Assembly: GCF_003449035.1 (NCBI RefSeq)
Contig: NZ_QRGB01000001.1
Coordinates: forward strand, 2,790,001-2,854,000
Direction of reading: 5' to 3'
From: Pedobacter indicus
Lineage (GTDB): Bacteria > Bacteroidota > Bacteroidia > Sphingobacteriales > Sphingobacteriaceae
Length of the DNA stretch: 64,000 nt
Shown here one piece after another: positions 41,385 through 51,492 of this stretch. The notes beneath the pieces were generated by a model that worked only from the letters and a program-made list of their open reading frames with translations, searched no databases and was not told the DNA's origin. Every line of letters begins with the position of its first letter. Positions within the stretch are counted from its first letter, which is position 1. Made by a program: the position numbers and the translations under genes.

Positions 41385-42623
41385 TTGTCATTTGAAAATC
41401 TTAATCTCAGCAGGTCTTTATTAAGGGCAATCGAGACCGAAGGGTACACACAACCCACCCCAATCCAAGAACAATCTATCCCAATAGCATTAAACAAGAG
41501 AGATTTACTAGCGATAGCACAAACAGGTACAGGTAAAACCGCTGCTTTCGCCTTGCCTATTTTGCAACTTTTGGAAAATAACAATCGAAAAGGAATCAAG
41601 GCTCTTATTGTTAGTCCCACTCGTGAGTTGGCTATCCAAATCAGTGAAAGCTTCGTTGCTTATGGAAAGTATTCTTCACTTAAGCAGGCAGTTGTATTTG
41701 GCGGTGTGCCAATAGGCAACCAAATTAGCGCATTAAAAAAAGGTGTCGATATTTTAATTGCAACACCGGGCCGATTGCTTGATTTGGTGAATCAAAAAGC
41801 AGTTTCACTGTCTCAGATTGAAATATTTGTACTGGATGAAGCTGACCGCATGCTTGATATGGGGTTCATCAATGATGTAAAAAAGATAATAACAAAAATT
41901 CCAGAAAAAAGACAGACATTGTTCTTTTCAGCGACCATGCCTCAGGAAATAACGGGGTTAGCGAATGGGATATTGACAAATCCTTTAAAAGTGGAGGTTA
42001 CACCTGTCTCTACAACGGCCGAAAAAGTAACGCAGGCTATTTACCCTGTCGCTAAAAAAGATAAAGCATCTCTATTAATACATTTATTAAAAGACCCACA
42101 GATTAAGAGTGTACTGGTGTTCAGTCGGACAAAATATGGCGCGGATAAAATCGTGAAAATCTTGGGACGTGTTTCGATCCAGGCAGCAGCCATACACGGA
42201 AACAAATCTCAGAATGCAAGACAGAAAGCCCTTAGTTCATTTAAAACGGGAAAAATCCGAGTACTGGTCGCGACAGATATCGCTGCGAGAGGTATCGATA
42301 TCGACCAACTGAATTACGTGCTGAACTACGATTTACCCAATCAGCCAGAAACCTACGTGCACCGGATTGGGCGTACAGGTCGCGCGGGTTTAAGCGGTAC
42401 GGCCTGGTCATTTTGTGACCAGGAAGAAAAACCATACCTGGATGATATTAATAAACTGACCGGACAGAATATTCGTATCGTTGAGGACCATCCATATGCA
42501 TTAGTCTTTACGCCCACTCTGGCTACCAGTAAAACACAACAAAAGTCAAATAATAAAAATCGAAAACAAAACTTTCGTAAGTCGAGAAAACCACAATATA
42601 AAGAGAAAAAAAGACACGTATAA
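41385..42623 (+). CDS. DEAD-box RNA helicase (RhlE-like)
   Basis: A 412-residue helicase. The start is a TTG at 41385 ([20 protein letters not shown]), because the Q-motif region begins here and no ATG precedes it. Motifs: TQPTPIQEQ (Q), [10 protein letters not shown] (I), PTRELAIQ (Ia), [15 protein letters not shown] (Ib), [13 protein letters not shown] (II, DEAD), FSATMP (III), [12 protein letters not shown] (V), and [12 protein letters not shown] (VI). A basic C-terminal tail ([20 protein letters not shown]) follows, as in RhlE-type proteins. It would remodel RNA or ribosomal particles, often during cold stress. It is a single-gene unit, divergent from the DUF3857 pair. Confidence 0.93.
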   Translation: MSFENLNLSRSLLRAIETEGYTQPTPIQEQSIPIALNKRDLLAIAQTGTGKTAAFALPILQLLENNNRKGIKALIVSPTRELAIQISESFVAYGKYSSLKQAVVFGGVPIGNQISALKKGVDILIATPGRLLDLVNQKAVSLSQIEIFVLDEADRMLDMGFINDVKKIITKIPEKRQTLFFSATMPQEITGLANGILTNPLKVEVTPVSTTAEKVTQAIYPVAKKDKASLLIHLLKDPQIKSVLVFSRTKYGADKIVKILGRVSIQAAAIHGNKSQNARQKALSSFKTGKIRVLVATDIAARGIDIDQLNYVLNYDLPNQPETYVHRIGRTGRAGLSGTAWSFCDQEEKPYLDDINKLTGQNIRIVEDHPYALVFTPTLATSKTQQKSNNKNRKQNFRKSRKPQYKEKKRHV

Positions 42624-42788
42624 GCGAGGAATAAACACTGAACCTTCCTTTCATTGCAGCCAACTAGATACTTTCGTATTATTTCGTTTTATATTTGCCT
42701 TTGTTTGTATTATTTTATAATATTGCTTTTAGTTTCTTCTTAACAAGAAACCACATTTATACATTTCAATATATTTCGACCGGCAAAT

Positions 42789-44339
42789 ATGAAGACTCAA
42801 TCTTCTCAATTCAATCGCAATTTATCTATCGAAAAACTGCAGCAGGAACCTCTTTGGGATTTTATAATCATTGGCGGAGGGGCTACTGGTTTGGGTGTCG
42901 CTCTTGATGCTGCTTCTCGCGGTTATAAAACCCTACTTCTGGAACAATCTGATTTTGCGAAAGGGACATCGAGCCGGAGCACTAAGCTTGTCCATGGAGG
43001 GGTTCGTTACCTTGCCCAAGGGGATATTGCGCTGGTGCGAGAGGCATTGAAAGAACGTGGACTTTTACTAAACAATGCCCCTCATCTGGTTAAGAAGCAA
43101 GCATTTATCATCCCTTGTTTCTCATGGTTCTCTAAGATGAAGTACTTAATCGGCTTAACCTTATATGATTGGCTATCGGGAAAATACAGTTTTGGAAAAT
43201 CAACTTCCATGTCAAAAGAGGAAGTGAAAGCGGCAATACCTGATGTCAATTCGACTGATTTGAAAGGTGGGGTAGAATATTACGACGGACAATTTGATGA
43301 TTCACGACTAGCCATCGATCTTGCAAAAACAGCCGCGTTATATGATGGCGTGTTAATCAACTATATGAAAGTAAAAGGCTTTCTAAAGAACAGCGCCGGA
43401 AAAGTTGACGGGGTAATAGCGCATGATATTGAGGGAGAGAATGATTATACGATTAGAGGTAAAGTTATCATTAATGCTACTGGGGTTTTTGTGGACGATA
43501 TATTACGAATGGATCATCCAGAAAAAAAACCAATGACAAGACCTAGTCAGGGAATCCATCTGGTGCTTGACCGGTCGTTTTGGGATAGCGATAAAGCATT
43601 GATGATACCAAAAACATCTGACGGTCGTGTTCTTTTTGCAGTGCCTTGGCACAAGCATTTATTATTAGGCACCACAGATACTCCACTAGATGAGCATAGC
43701 ATAGAACCGATCGCTTTAGAAAGCGAGATAAAATTTATATTGAAAACCGCTCGGCAGTATTTAAGCAAGAAACCCGAGCGAGAGGATGTACTTTCTGTTT
43801 TCGCGGGACTGCGACCTTTAGCAGCTCCAGATAAAGATGTGAACAGCACCAAAGAGATTTCCAGAAGTCATAAAATCTATGTTGAGCCTTCCGATCTGAT
43901 TACAATCACGGGTGGCAAATGGACAACCTATCGAAAAATGGCTGAAGATACCGTTAATAAAGCAATCAAGATAGGTGGACTAGATAAACGTATGTGCAGA
44001 ACCTACGATCTGAAGATTGGCGAAAACACGAATGCAACTTCGGGTAATCAGACCAATAAAACATCCGATCAAGCTCTGCATGCGAACTACCCGATCAGCG
44101 AGTCGGCTATTATTGATGCTGTCAGAAATGAAATGGCAAGAACAGTAGAAGATGTACTGGCCAGACGATTTCGAATTCTCTTTCTCGATGCTCACGTTGC
44201 GCTGCAACTAGCGCCACAGGTAGCAAAAGTTATGGCGGAAGAGCTCGGTAGGGATGCAGTATGGATCAGCAAACAAGTTGCTGATTTCAAATCAATTGCA
44301 GAGCCTTACCTAATTGAACATTTTAATGCCTTTGAGTAA
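42789..44339 (+). CDS. glpD: Glycerol-3-phosphate dehydrogenase/oxidase (FAD-dependent)
   Basis: A 516-residue flavoprotein. FIIIGGGATGLGVALDAASR at ~25-45 is the FAD Rossmann motif and DFAKGTSSRSTKLVHGGVRY is the GlpD signature after strand 2. TGVFVDDILRMDHPEKKPMT, WHKHLLLGTTDTPLDE and TITGGKWTTYRKMAEDT are typical of GlpD/GlpO. The C-terminal ~100 residues form the helical GlpO domain (EDVLARRFRILFLDAHVAL). It oxidises glycerol-3-phosphate to dihydroxyacetone phosphate at the membrane, passing electrons to quinone. The next gene encodes the G3P transporter, 89 bp downstream, so the two form a glycerol-phosphate utilisation unit. Confidence 0.95.
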   Translation: MKTQSSQFNRNLSIEKLQQEPLWDFIIIGGGATGLGVALDAASRGYKTLLLEQSDFAKGTSSRSTKLVHGGVRYLAQGDIALVREALKERGLLLNNAPHLVKKQAFIIPCFSWFSKMKYLIGLTLYDWLSGKYSFGKSTSMSKEEVKAAIPDVNSTDLKGGVEYYDGQFDDSRLAIDLAKTAALYDGVLINYMKVKGFLKNSAGKVDGVIAHDIEGENDYTIRGKVIINATGVFVDDILRMDHPEKKPMTRPSQGIHLVLDRSFWDSDKALMIPKTSDGRVLFAVPWHKHLLLGTTDTPLDEHSIEPIALESEIKFILKTARQYLSKKPEREDVLSVFAGLRPLAAPDKDVNSTKEISRSHKIYVEPSDLITITGGKWTTYRKMAEDTVNKAIKIGGLDKRMCRTYDLKIGENTNATSGNQTNKTSDQALHANYPISESAIIDAVRNEMARTVEDVLARRFRILFLDAHVALQLAPQVAKVMAEELGRDAVWISKQVADFKSIAEPYLIEHFNAFE

Positions 44340-44428
44340 GAATATGCGTCATAACAATATCCAATTAACATAATTCAGTTTTTATGAAAGGGTACCTTAA
44401 TTTGTTTTTCGAATAAAAGCTAGAAACA

Positions 44429-45760
44429 ATGAATTTATTTAAACCAGCTCCTCATATTGATGCAAAATCTCTTGACCGCATCGACCCTGAATATAAAAAG
44501 CTTAGACTTCAAGTATTCCTTGGAATTTTTATCGGTTATGCAGGCTACTATTTGGTTAGGAAGAACTTTTCTCTTGCCATGCCGGACCTGATTGACCAAG
44601 GCTTCAGCAAAGGAGATCTGGGTCTTGCTCTTTCCGGCGTATCGATCGCATACGGCTTAAGTAAATTCTTGATGGGAAACGTTTCCGACAGAAGTAATGC
44701 CAGGGTGTTTTTACCTGCCGGCTTGGCTTTGTCTGCCGTGACGATGATTCTGATGGGGCTATTCCCTTTCGCAACAGGCTCATTAACCATTATGTTTGTG
44801 TTACTATTTATCAATGGTTGGTTTCAGGGAATGGGTTGGCCTGCGTCTGGACGCGTAATGGTACATTGGTTTTCTACAAAAGAAAGAGGCACCAAAATGT
44901 CGGTCTGGAATGTAGCACATAACGTTGGTGGTGGCTTAGTTGGTCCGCTTGCAATCATGGCTGTAGCTATTTTTGGTGACTGGCAAAGCAAGCTCTATTT
45001 CCCAGGCTTTGTGGCCCTCTTTATCGCTCTCATAGGCTATCTATTAATTCGGGATACTCCCCAATCATGCGGGTTGCCGCCAATCGAAAAATACAAAAAC
45101 GATTACCCTTCCGATTATTCGGAAGAGAAAGAAAAAGAACTGACAGCTAAGCAGATTTTTTTTAATTACGTTCTTAATAACCGCTTGTTATGGTATATTG
45201 CCTTTGCAAATGCATTTGTCTATTTAGTTCGATATGGCATCCTCGACTGGGCTCCCACCTTTCTTGAGGAAGCAAAAGGGTTTTCTGTTAAACAGTCGGG
45301 CTGGGCTTATTTCGCTTATGAGTACGCTGGAATTCCGGGTACGCTTCTCTGCGGTTGGATCAGCGACCGGGTGTTTAAGGGCCGACGGGCGCCTGCAACC
45401 ATTATCTATATGCTGCTGGTATTAGTGGCGGTGGTAATCTATTGGAAAAACCCCGCAGGCAATATCTGGGTTGACAATGTCGCGTTAATAGCAATCGGCT
45501 TTTTGATTTATGGCCCCGTCATGTTGATAGGCGTGCAGGCGCTAGATTTAGCGCCTAAAAAAGCGGCAGGAACTGCGGCAGGACTTACTGGTCTTTTTGG
45601 TTACATGGGCGGAGCGCTATTTGCTAATATTGCAATGGGGTTTGTTGTGGATCATTGGAGTTGGGACGGTGGTTTCGCTATCTTGATATTGAGCTGTATT
45701 TTGTCTATTTTCTTTACTGCACTAACCTGGAAGAGAGAGAAACAACACTTGAATTTATAG
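44429..45760 (+). CDS. glpT: Glycerol-3-phosphate transporter, MFS organophosphate:phosphate antiporter family
   Basis: A 443-residue major facilitator with 12 predicted helices. The N-terminal [31 protein letters not shown] matches the GlpT/UhpT family, with the conserved Arg near the first helix that contacts phosphate. [17 protein letters not shown] is the loop 2-3 motif and [33 protein letters not shown] the central signature. It exchanges glycerol-3-phosphate for phosphate. Position after glpD supports glpT over the hexose-phosphate or phosphoglycerate members. Confidence 0.9.
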   Translation: MNLFKPAPHIDAKSLDRIDPEYKKLRLQVFLGIFIGYAGYYLVRKNFSLAMPDLIDQGFSKGDLGLALSGVSIAYGLSKFLMGNVSDRSNARVFLPAGLALSAVTMILMGLFPFATGSLTIMFVLLFINGWFQGMGWPASGRVMVHWFSTKERGTKMSVWNVAHNVGGGLVGPLAIMAVAIFGDWQSKLYFPGFVALFIALIGYLLIRDTPQSCGLPPIEKYKNDYPSDYSEEKEKELTAKQIFFNYVLNNRLLWYIAFANAFVYLVRYGILDWAPTFLEEAKGFSVKQSGWAYFAYEYAGIPGTLLCGWISDRVFKGRRAPATIIYMLLVLVAVVIYWKNPAGNIWVDNVALIAIGFLIYGPVMLIGVQALDLAPKKAAGTAAGLTGLFGYMGGALFANIAMGFVVDHWSWDGGFAILILSCILSIFFTALTWKREKQHLNL

Positions 45761-45917
45761 TCTGACGCAAACATTTCGACGCTGGAAAGGTTTTTATATC
45801 ATGATTTTCAATATTCATACCATATAAAATACCAATTATCGTCGTTTAACGTTAATACTATTAAATTATTTCAAGGTTTTATCTAAAACTCACTCTGCTA
45901 TTAAAATTTGACAAAAT

Positions 45918-46733
45918 ATGAACGTAAAGAAAAAAGACAATTCAAATTGGCTACATGTTGCCATTTCTTGGGGGGCTAGTATTGTGATTATTGGGGTTTT
46001 ATTCAAGATCCTCTATATCGGTGGATCCTTAGCCAACTATATGATCGGCATCGGGTTAGGTGTTGAAGCGATCCTCTTCTTTTTGATGGGTTTCAACCCT
46101 CCGCCAAAAGAGCCTGAGTGGGCAAGGGTTTACCCTGAACTGGATGATAACTATCAGGGTGAGTTGCCAACAAGTTCATTTCGTGCAAGCAATGTACCGG
46201 CTAACCCTCCCACCACTGCTGCCTTAGACAAGATGTTCGCAGACGCAAATATTGAGCCCGCTACGATCGAAAGCCTTGGAAGAGGACTACGTGATTTTGG
46301 GGATAAGGTTTCGGCAATCAATCAAATATCTGATGTGTCTTTCGCTGCGAATGAGTTTACTGAGAAATTACGGAATGCTTCTTCTAAGTTTGATAATCTT
46401 AGTGTTGCATTCGAAAAAGCATCCGCAAATTTGGTTGCGATGTCTAATACCAATACCGATACCACTAATTATCATGAGCAAGTTCAACAACTTACCAGCA
46501 ATCTGCGCTCATTGAACAACATGTATGAACGTGAGCTAAGGGATTCAGCTTCCCATTTACAGTCCATGAACCATTTCTATGAAAACCTGAGTTATACAAT
46601 GAAAAACTTCAACGAATCTTTAGACGATTCTAAAGTATTCAAAGAAGAAGTCAACAAACTCGCGAAAAACTTAACTGCTTTAAATTCGATCTACGGCAAT
46701 ATGTTAAGTGCAATGAACCAACCGCGCGGTTAA
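45918..46733 (+). CDS. gldL: GldL, inner-membrane motor protein of the type IX secretion system/gliding machinery
   Basis: A 271-residue protein with two N-terminal helices (HVAISWGASIVIIGVLFKIL at ~13-32 and NYMIGIGLGVEAILFFLMGF at ~40-59). Glu50 in the second helix corresponds to the conserved Glu of GldL/PorL implicated in proton flow. The C-terminal ~200 residues are cytoplasmic and coiled-coil-rich (TSNLRSLNNMYERELRDSAS). GldL forms the ring around GldM that drives secretion and gliding. gldM follows 32 bp downstream. gldK does not precede it, unlike the usual gldK-L-M-N order. Confidence 0.95.
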   Translation: MNVKKKDNSNWLHVAISWGASIVIIGVLFKILYIGGSLANYMIGIGLGVEAILFFLMGFNPPPKEPEWARVYPELDDNYQGELPTSSFRASNVPANPPTTAALDKMFADANIEPATIESLGRGLRDFGDKVSAINQISDVSFAANEFTEKLRNASSKFDNLSVAFEKASANLVAMSNTNTDTTNYHEQVQQLTSNLRSLNNMYERELRDSASHLQSMNHFYENLSYTMKNFNESLDDSKVFKEEVNKLAKNLTALNSIYGNMLSAMNQPRG

Positions 46734-46765
46734 TCAATCCTTTCATTTTATAACAAACATAGACT

Positions 46766-48298
46766 ATGGCTATAGGAAGAGAGACTCCCAGACAGCGGAT
46801 GATCAATATATTGTACTTGGTATTACTAGCCTTACTCGCGTTAAACGTACCGAACTCTATATTGGACGCTTTCAGGAATATAAATAACAGCCTGGAAACT
46901 TCTAAATCGAATGTAGATAACTCAGTCGACCAACTATTTGCTGCGTTTGAAGCAACCAAATTAAAAGAAGAACCCGAAAGAGCTAAACCCATCTACGATA
47001 AAGCAAAACAAGCAAGAGCGGTTGTAGGTGAATTGGATGAGATGATCGTTTCCTTGAAAAAGGAATTGGAGGCACAAGGTGGTGGATATAATGAAGATAC
47101 GGGCGATTTACTAAGACGTGAGAATCCAGACATCGCACCTAACTTAATGATTAACAAAAAGAAAGGTGCTGAATTAAAGGAAAAGATAAATCAGACGAGA
47201 GAGAAATTATTGGCTCTCTTGGGGCCAGAAGACCAAGGTGCGGTGTCATTTTCGTTGGAAGCGAGTGACGCAAGCAAAGCAGTAAATGGGAAGAGAAAAT
47301 GGGAAGAAATTAATTTTGGTAGCGGAACGCCCCTTACCGCGGCGATGACTATTCTTACCAAAATCCAAACTGATGCAACCAACGCGGAATCGGACGTCGT
47401 AAAATTGATTCTTGGAAAGATGGATCAGGCCGTCGTGAACCTTGATAAATTTGCTGCAGTAGCAGTGGCGCCTACCTCCTACCTGGTTCAGGGGCAACCC
47501 TATACGGCAGAAGTATTTCTAACGGCTTCCGACTCCAAATCGGAACCTTCTATTACAGTCAACGGGACAGAACTACCGATTGTAGACGGTAAAGGAGTTT
47601 ACACTGTACCAACCAATCAGGAAGGTATATTTACGTGGACTGGAACGATTCAAGTAAAACAAACGGATGGTACAGTTAAAGAATATCGTACGCCCGAACA
47701 AACGTTCCAGGTAGCGCGACCATCGGCGGTCGTATCACCAGATAAGATGAATGTTCTTTATATCGGCGTAAATAATCCGGTATCCGTATCTGCACCAGGA
47801 ACACCGACGGATAAAATCAACGTCAGTATGAGTGGCGGTAGTATCTCTGGATCAGGAGGAAAATACAATGTCCGGGTAACTTCACCGGGAACGGCGCGCA
47901 TATCGGTATCCGCAGAGGTAGCTCCCGGAAAGACTCAGACACTGAGTACAACTGAGTTCCGTGTAAAAAGGATACCTGACCCAATTGCTAAATTTGCTGG
48001 AAAGACAGGTGGAACGATGGCAACCGTTGCACTGAAAGCACAAAATGCGGTCTTTGCGTCGTTAGAGAACTTCGATTTTGATGCAAAATTCAATATTACC
48101 AAATTCAGCATGATCATTGCGAAACCTAGGGCAGATGCAATTGTACTATCGACGAATGGAAATAACCTGAGTGGAAGTATGAAATCTGCACTGAATGGCA
48201 TAGTTCCGGGAACCAGAGTAATATTTGACAACATCATTGCGGTGGGACCTGACGGTTCACCCAGACAATTAAATGCTGTAGCACTAACTGCTAATTAG
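46766..48298 (+). CDS. gldM: GldM, periplasm-spanning motor shaft of the type IX secretion system
   Basis: A 510-residue protein with the signature N-terminus GRETPRQRMINILYLVLLAL, a single helix at ~12-30 inserted in the GldL ring. The first periplasmic domain is helical (KPIYDKAKQARAVVGELDEM). Beta domains D2-D4 follow (YLVQGQPYTAEVFLTASDSK, NVLYIGVNNPVSVSAPGTPT, KFSMIIAKPRADAIVLSTNG). GldM transmits motor rotation to the GldK/GldN ring. The gene ends convergently 31 bp from gldN, with a hairpin between them. Confidence 0.95.
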   Translation: MAIGRETPRQRMINILYLVLLALLALNVPNSILDAFRNINNSLETSKSNVDNSVDQLFAAFEATKLKEEPERAKPIYDKAKQARAVVGELDEMIVSLKKELEAQGGGYNEDTGDLLRRENPDIAPNLMINKKKGAELKEKINQTREKLLALLGPEDQGAVSFSLEASDASKAVNGKRKWEEINFGSGTPLTAAMTILTKIQTDATNAESDVVKLILGKMDQAVVNLDKFAAVAVAPTSYLVQGQPYTAEVFLTASDSKSEPSITVNGTELPIVDGKGVYTVPTNQEGIFTWTGTIQVKQTDGTVKEYRTPEQTFQVARPSAVVSPDKMNVLYIGVNNPVSVSAPGTPTDKINVSMSGGSISGSGGKYNVRVTSPGTARISVSAEVAPGKTQTLSTTEFRVKRIPDPIAKFAGKTGGTMATVALKAQNAVFASLENFDFDAKFNITKFSMIIAKPRADAIVLSTNGNNLSGSMKSALNGIVPGTRVIFDNIIAVGPDGSPRQLNAVALTAN

Positions 48299-48320
48299 TA
48301 CCACAGCATTTAATATTTTA
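48268..48320 (+). terminator. Hairpin between gldM and gldN
   Basis: ATTAAATGCTGT (48268-48279) and ACAGCATTTAAT (48303-48314) form a perfect 12-bp inverted repeat around a 23-base loop holding the gldM stop codon, followed by ATTTTATTAT on the plus strand. It probably ends the gldLM transcript and may also slow convergent transcription from gldKN. It is AT-rich, so strength is uncertain. Confidence 0.5.
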
Positions 48321-48329
48321 TTATAAAAC

Positions 48330-49415
48330 TTACTGGATTGGGGTCGGCTCTTCAGAAACGGGGGCCGACTCTTCTATTACAGGTTGTTCTACGGCTTCAC
48401 TATTTGGAGCTGCCTGCTCAGCCTCATACCCTTCTAACTCTTCGGGGTTAATACCTTTAGGAGCTGACCAAAGTCGTTCTTTGTAAGCTTCCAACTTATC
48501 TTCGATTTCACGTGCATCTTGAACTTGTTGTTCGGCTGTTTCAGCATATTGAAAGTTCTGTTGCATACCAGGAGATGATTCACGAATAATCGTACTGGCA
48601 AACTTACGCTGTACAAATAGATCGTCCATACTCATGTCATAGAGCCCACGATCGGGATCCGACACGTCAACTTTCACTAAAGTATAGCGAAGTTGTGGGA
48701 AATAGAGCCAAAAGGCAGGTGTGGCACCGACTGACTGAGCTAACTCTGCTGACGAATTTATATCCATTAACGGAGCGACGCCGATAATACGCGTTTCCAG
48801 ACGACCTCTTTGCTTATCAAAGAAAATATCCTCTTTAATCCTGAACTTGGTTACACGTTCTGGGTTAAACTCATTTAATGCCATCTGTGCGTCAATCTGA
48901 TTTCCTTCATCATCAAAAATAGGCACTAACACACTGTCTGCAAAGCGGGCAACCCCTTCTTTCGCAGTCATTTTGGTTTGAAAAGAATCATCTTCGGGAC
49001 TATAGGGCGTTAATTTCCCTTCATTAATCCCTTTCATAATTGCCTCAATTAAGGAAGAGCCAGGCGTTGCAAAAATATAGTTCTCTTCATTCGATAAATC
49101 AATATCTCTCCATACGCGCTTATAAAAACGAATATTTTTCATGTTTATCGCCGGGTACGCAAAAGGCACAGCATCTTCCAAGTTGTTAGCCTGGTAGAAG
49201 CCATCTGTAACCGGAATTGTGTCGATAAGAAGATCGCCAGCAGCCGTGTCTGTCGGCGTTCTCTGCATGACAACTCCACCTTCTTCAAAAACAGGTTCTG
49301 TTGTTGTCATGGTATCTTGCTCTGAAACTGGTTGTTGGGGCGGAACATCAACTTCCTGTTGAGCCATTGCCTGACTAAACCCAAATAATAAAGCAGTTGC
49401 TACTAATATTTTCAT
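48330..49415 (-). CDS. gldN: GldN, periplasmic ring component of the type IX secretion system
   Basis: A 361-residue exported protein (signal peptide ending SQAMAQ). The GldN core begins at FYQANNLEDAVPFAYPAINM and includes NIRFYKRVWRDIDLSNEENY, RFADSVLVPIFDDEGNQIDA, FRIKEDIFFDKQRGRLETRI-IGVAP, and VDVSDPDRGLYDMSMDDLF. The first ~60 and last ~50 residues are low-complexity Pro/Glu/Gln regions. It assembles with the GldK lipoprotein into a ring below the outer membrane. It follows gldK by 23 bp, with no gldL or gldM between them. Confidence 0.94.
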   Translation of the reverse strand: MKILVATALLFGFSQAMAQQEVDVPPQQPVSEQDTMTTTEPVFEEGGVVMQRTPTDTAAGDLLIDTIPVTDGFYQANNLEDAVPFAYPAINMKNIRFYKRVWRDIDLSNEENYIFATPGSSLIEAIMKGINEGKLTPYSPEDDSFQTKMTAKEGVARFADSVLVPIFDDEGNQIDAQMALNEFNPERVTKFRIKEDIFFDKQRGRLETRIIGVAPLMDINSSAELAQSVGATPAFWLYFPQLRYTLVKVDVSDPDRGLYDMSMDDLFVQRKFASTIIRESSPGMQQNFQYAETAEQQVQDAREIEDKLEAYKERLWSAPKGINPEELEGYEAEQAAPNSEAVEQPVIEESAPVSEEPTPIQ

Positions 49416-49438
49416 CTGTTGGTATTTTAATTCTACAC

Positions 49439-50737
49439 TTAATATCTTCTTGTCTTGCTTTGGCTTGTCGGCATCTCAAATGCAGACATCACACAACGGA
49501 AACCTATATATGAATGAGGTTCGTAATCAACCACATAATTACGGGTTTCACTATTCAGCTGTTCGCCATTATCTTTCCAGGAACCACCGCGTACAACTTT
49601 CCTTTTCAGAGCATCACTATCTTCTTGATCTGCATCGTAAAGAAGCACGGGATTTAAATCATTTACGAAAGCAACGGCAGACGGGCTATAAGCATCCAGT
49701 GTCCATTCGGCAACATTTCCTGCCATGTTATATATTCCAAAAGCATTGGGTGTATAAGATTTTACCGGAACGGTAAATGTTGCTCCATCTCGAGAATAAG
49801 TACCTTCACCTTGTTTATAGTTCACTGCTAATTTTTTCTTACCCCCCTCTCCCTCAATCGTCATGCGCGTTCCAGACGCCGTATCCCGAGGGTCTAATTT
49901 ACCTTCTGCAGCGTACTGCCATTGTGCTTCTGTGGGGAGACTGAATGTAAGTTGATATCCACTTAAATAGGAATTTTTCATCAGGGTTGCCATCAGTTCT
50001 TTACCCCGCCAGTCTGTGTACGCCCGGGCTTGTCTCCAGGTAACGCCAACAACCGGATAATAATCAAAGGATTCGTGTGTAAAGTAGTTGGCATCCATTG
50101 AGACCAGCTGAGAGTTCGGAAAGTCTTTAGACCAAATATCTTCAACCGGCATCACGGAAACAGTATCCGTAACGTATTCCTTCTCCAGATTACCTTGAGA
50201 TTTTAAATAGGAAAAACGATATTTAACAACATCTTCATTCAAGGCTCTTCTTGATCCTTTCATAACGATCATCGGAGCTAAACGCTCCTGAATGGAGGGG
50301 TCGTTGCTTCTCCATAGAGGGGAAACTTTCCTGACACGTTCCCAATTAATCTGCCTTTCGCCAATCTCCTCACCTGTAACGTCCAGAAAATATTGGTCAT
50401 CGTTTAAATAATCAGTCACCGCAATCGAGTCTGCAACCCAATTTACAAAGGCTCTGTATTGCTTGTTAGTAACTTCAGTTTCATCGATAAAGAAAGCGCT
50501 CAAACTTATATTCTTACCAACGTTCCCACTGTCCAATGAGCTTTTATACAAGATCGTCCCAGAGGGAACATACACCATTCCCGGAGGCGCGGGAAGTTCG
50601 CCGCCCCTAAAAGCTGAAACCTTTGGTGCTTTATAAAAGTTATTTGATTTACAAGCCGCAACAAAGGTAATAAAGGCCAAAAAGCCAGCAATATACAAAT
50701 GAGACTTGAACCTATGTTTCAGATTTTTCTTATCCAT
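49439..50737 (-). CDS. gldK: GldK, SUMF1/FGE-type lipoprotein of the type IX secretion ring
   Basis: A 432-residue lipoprotein (Cys29, AFITFVAAC). It has the formylglycine-enzyme-like sulfatase-modifying fold: PPGMVYVPSGTILYKSSLDS, FFIDETEVTNKQYRAFVNW, DYYPVVGVTWRQARAYTDWR, LPTEAQWQYAAEGKLDPRDT, NAFGIYNMAGNVAEWTLDAY, VVRGGSWKDN and YIGFRCVMSAFE. GldK uses the fold structurally, not as an enzyme. It anchors the GldK/GldN ring to the outer membrane. In this window it heads a gldK-gldN pair, downstream of an outer-membrane protein gene and convergent to gldLM. Confidence 0.95.
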   Translation of the reverse strand: MDKKNLKHRFKSHLYIAGFLAFITFVAACKSNNFYKAPKVSAFRGGELPAPPGMVYVPSGTILYKSSLDSGNVGKNISLSAFFIDETEVTNKQYRAFVNWVADSIAVTDYLNDDQYFLDVTGEEIGERQINWERVRKVSPLWRSNDPSIQERLAPMIVMKGSRRALNEDVVKYRFSYLKSQGNLEKEYVTDTVSVMPVEDIWSKDFPNSQLVSMDANYFTHESFDYYPVVGVTWRQARAYTDWRGKELMATLMKNSYLSGYQLTFSLPTEAQWQYAAEGKLDPRDTASGTRMTIEGEGGKKKLAVNYKQGEGTYSRDGATFTVPVKSYTPNAFGIYNMAGNVAEWTLDAYSPSAVAFVNDLNPVLLYDADQEDSDALKRKVVRGGSWKDNGEQLNSETRNYVVDYEPHSYIGFRCVMSAFEMPTSQSKTRRY

Positions 50738-50763
50738 ATGTTATAGTTTATGTGCTTTATATA

Positions 50764-51453
50764 TTATCGATTAAATAATGCCATTTTAACGCCTAAAGAC
50801 AAATAGGAGTACTGATCATTTTTTTTGTTGATAACACCATCCAAATTATCCTTCGGTAGCAAAGAATGTTGATAATTTAAATTAATAGCCCATTTTGGGC
50901 CATAAAGTGAACGTCCTAACGGAATATCCAAACCAATATTCAAAGGAATCACCAAGTTCTCAGAATTCAGGTCATCGGTAATTTCGCCGCCCATATTGCT
51001 GATGGATTCGACGTAATTAGGGTCGATGCTATTTTCTATCGAATTTTTAATAAAACCAACACCTCCACCCAAGTAGATATTTGCTAAAATCTGATTTAAG
51101 ATGCTGGCACGAAGTGTATAATTACTGTAATTATCAGGGAGAGAAAGAAATTGACCCAGACGCACTTTAACGTTCCCGCTAAGTGTGTAGTAGCGATTTT
51201 CAAAGTCACTATTCCATCCATAGGCACTTAGAATACCTTTTTCACCATGTATACCAACGGAAATGAATGGTGTAATTAATCCGTCTACATCGACATGCCC
51301 AGCGAAACGGATGTCACTGTTACCTAAATCAGCCAAACTTAATGTACCGCCTGCTCCGACACCCACGCTTACGGGACGCGAGAATTGTGCAAAGGCAGTA
51401 TTTACGAAGAAAAGGGAAACTATCCCAAAAACTAAAAATACACTTTTTTTCAT
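50764..51453 (-). CDS. Small outer-membrane beta-barrel protein upstream of gldK
   Basis: A 229-residue exported protein (signal peptide ending VNTAFAQ). Alternating hydrophobic strands and conserved Gly (VSVGVGAGGTLSLADLGNSD, ANIYLGGGVGFIKNSIENSI, YSYLSLGVKMALFNR) suggest an 8-strand barrel of the OmpA/OMP_b-brl type. In P. gingivalis PorP, an OM protein upstream of PorK, occupies this position; this protein is shorter and is not clearly PorP/SprF. It lies 26 bp before gldK in the same direction, so a T9SS role is possible but unproven. Confidence 0.75.
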   Translation of the reverse strand: MKKSVFLVFGIVSLFFVNTAFAQFSRPVSVGVGAGGTLSLADLGNSDIRFAGHVDVDGLITPFISVGIHGEKGILSAYGWNSDFENRYYTLSGNVKVRLGQFLSLPDNYSNYTLRASILNQILANIYLGGGVGFIKNSIENSIDPNYVESISNMGGEITDDLNSENLVIPLNIGLDIPLGRSLYGPKWAINLNYQHSLLPKDNLDGVINKKNDQYSYLSLGVKMALFNR

Positions 51454-51492
51454 ATGTTATTTTTCTATTTAAAACCGTTATCCCTAAATCAT

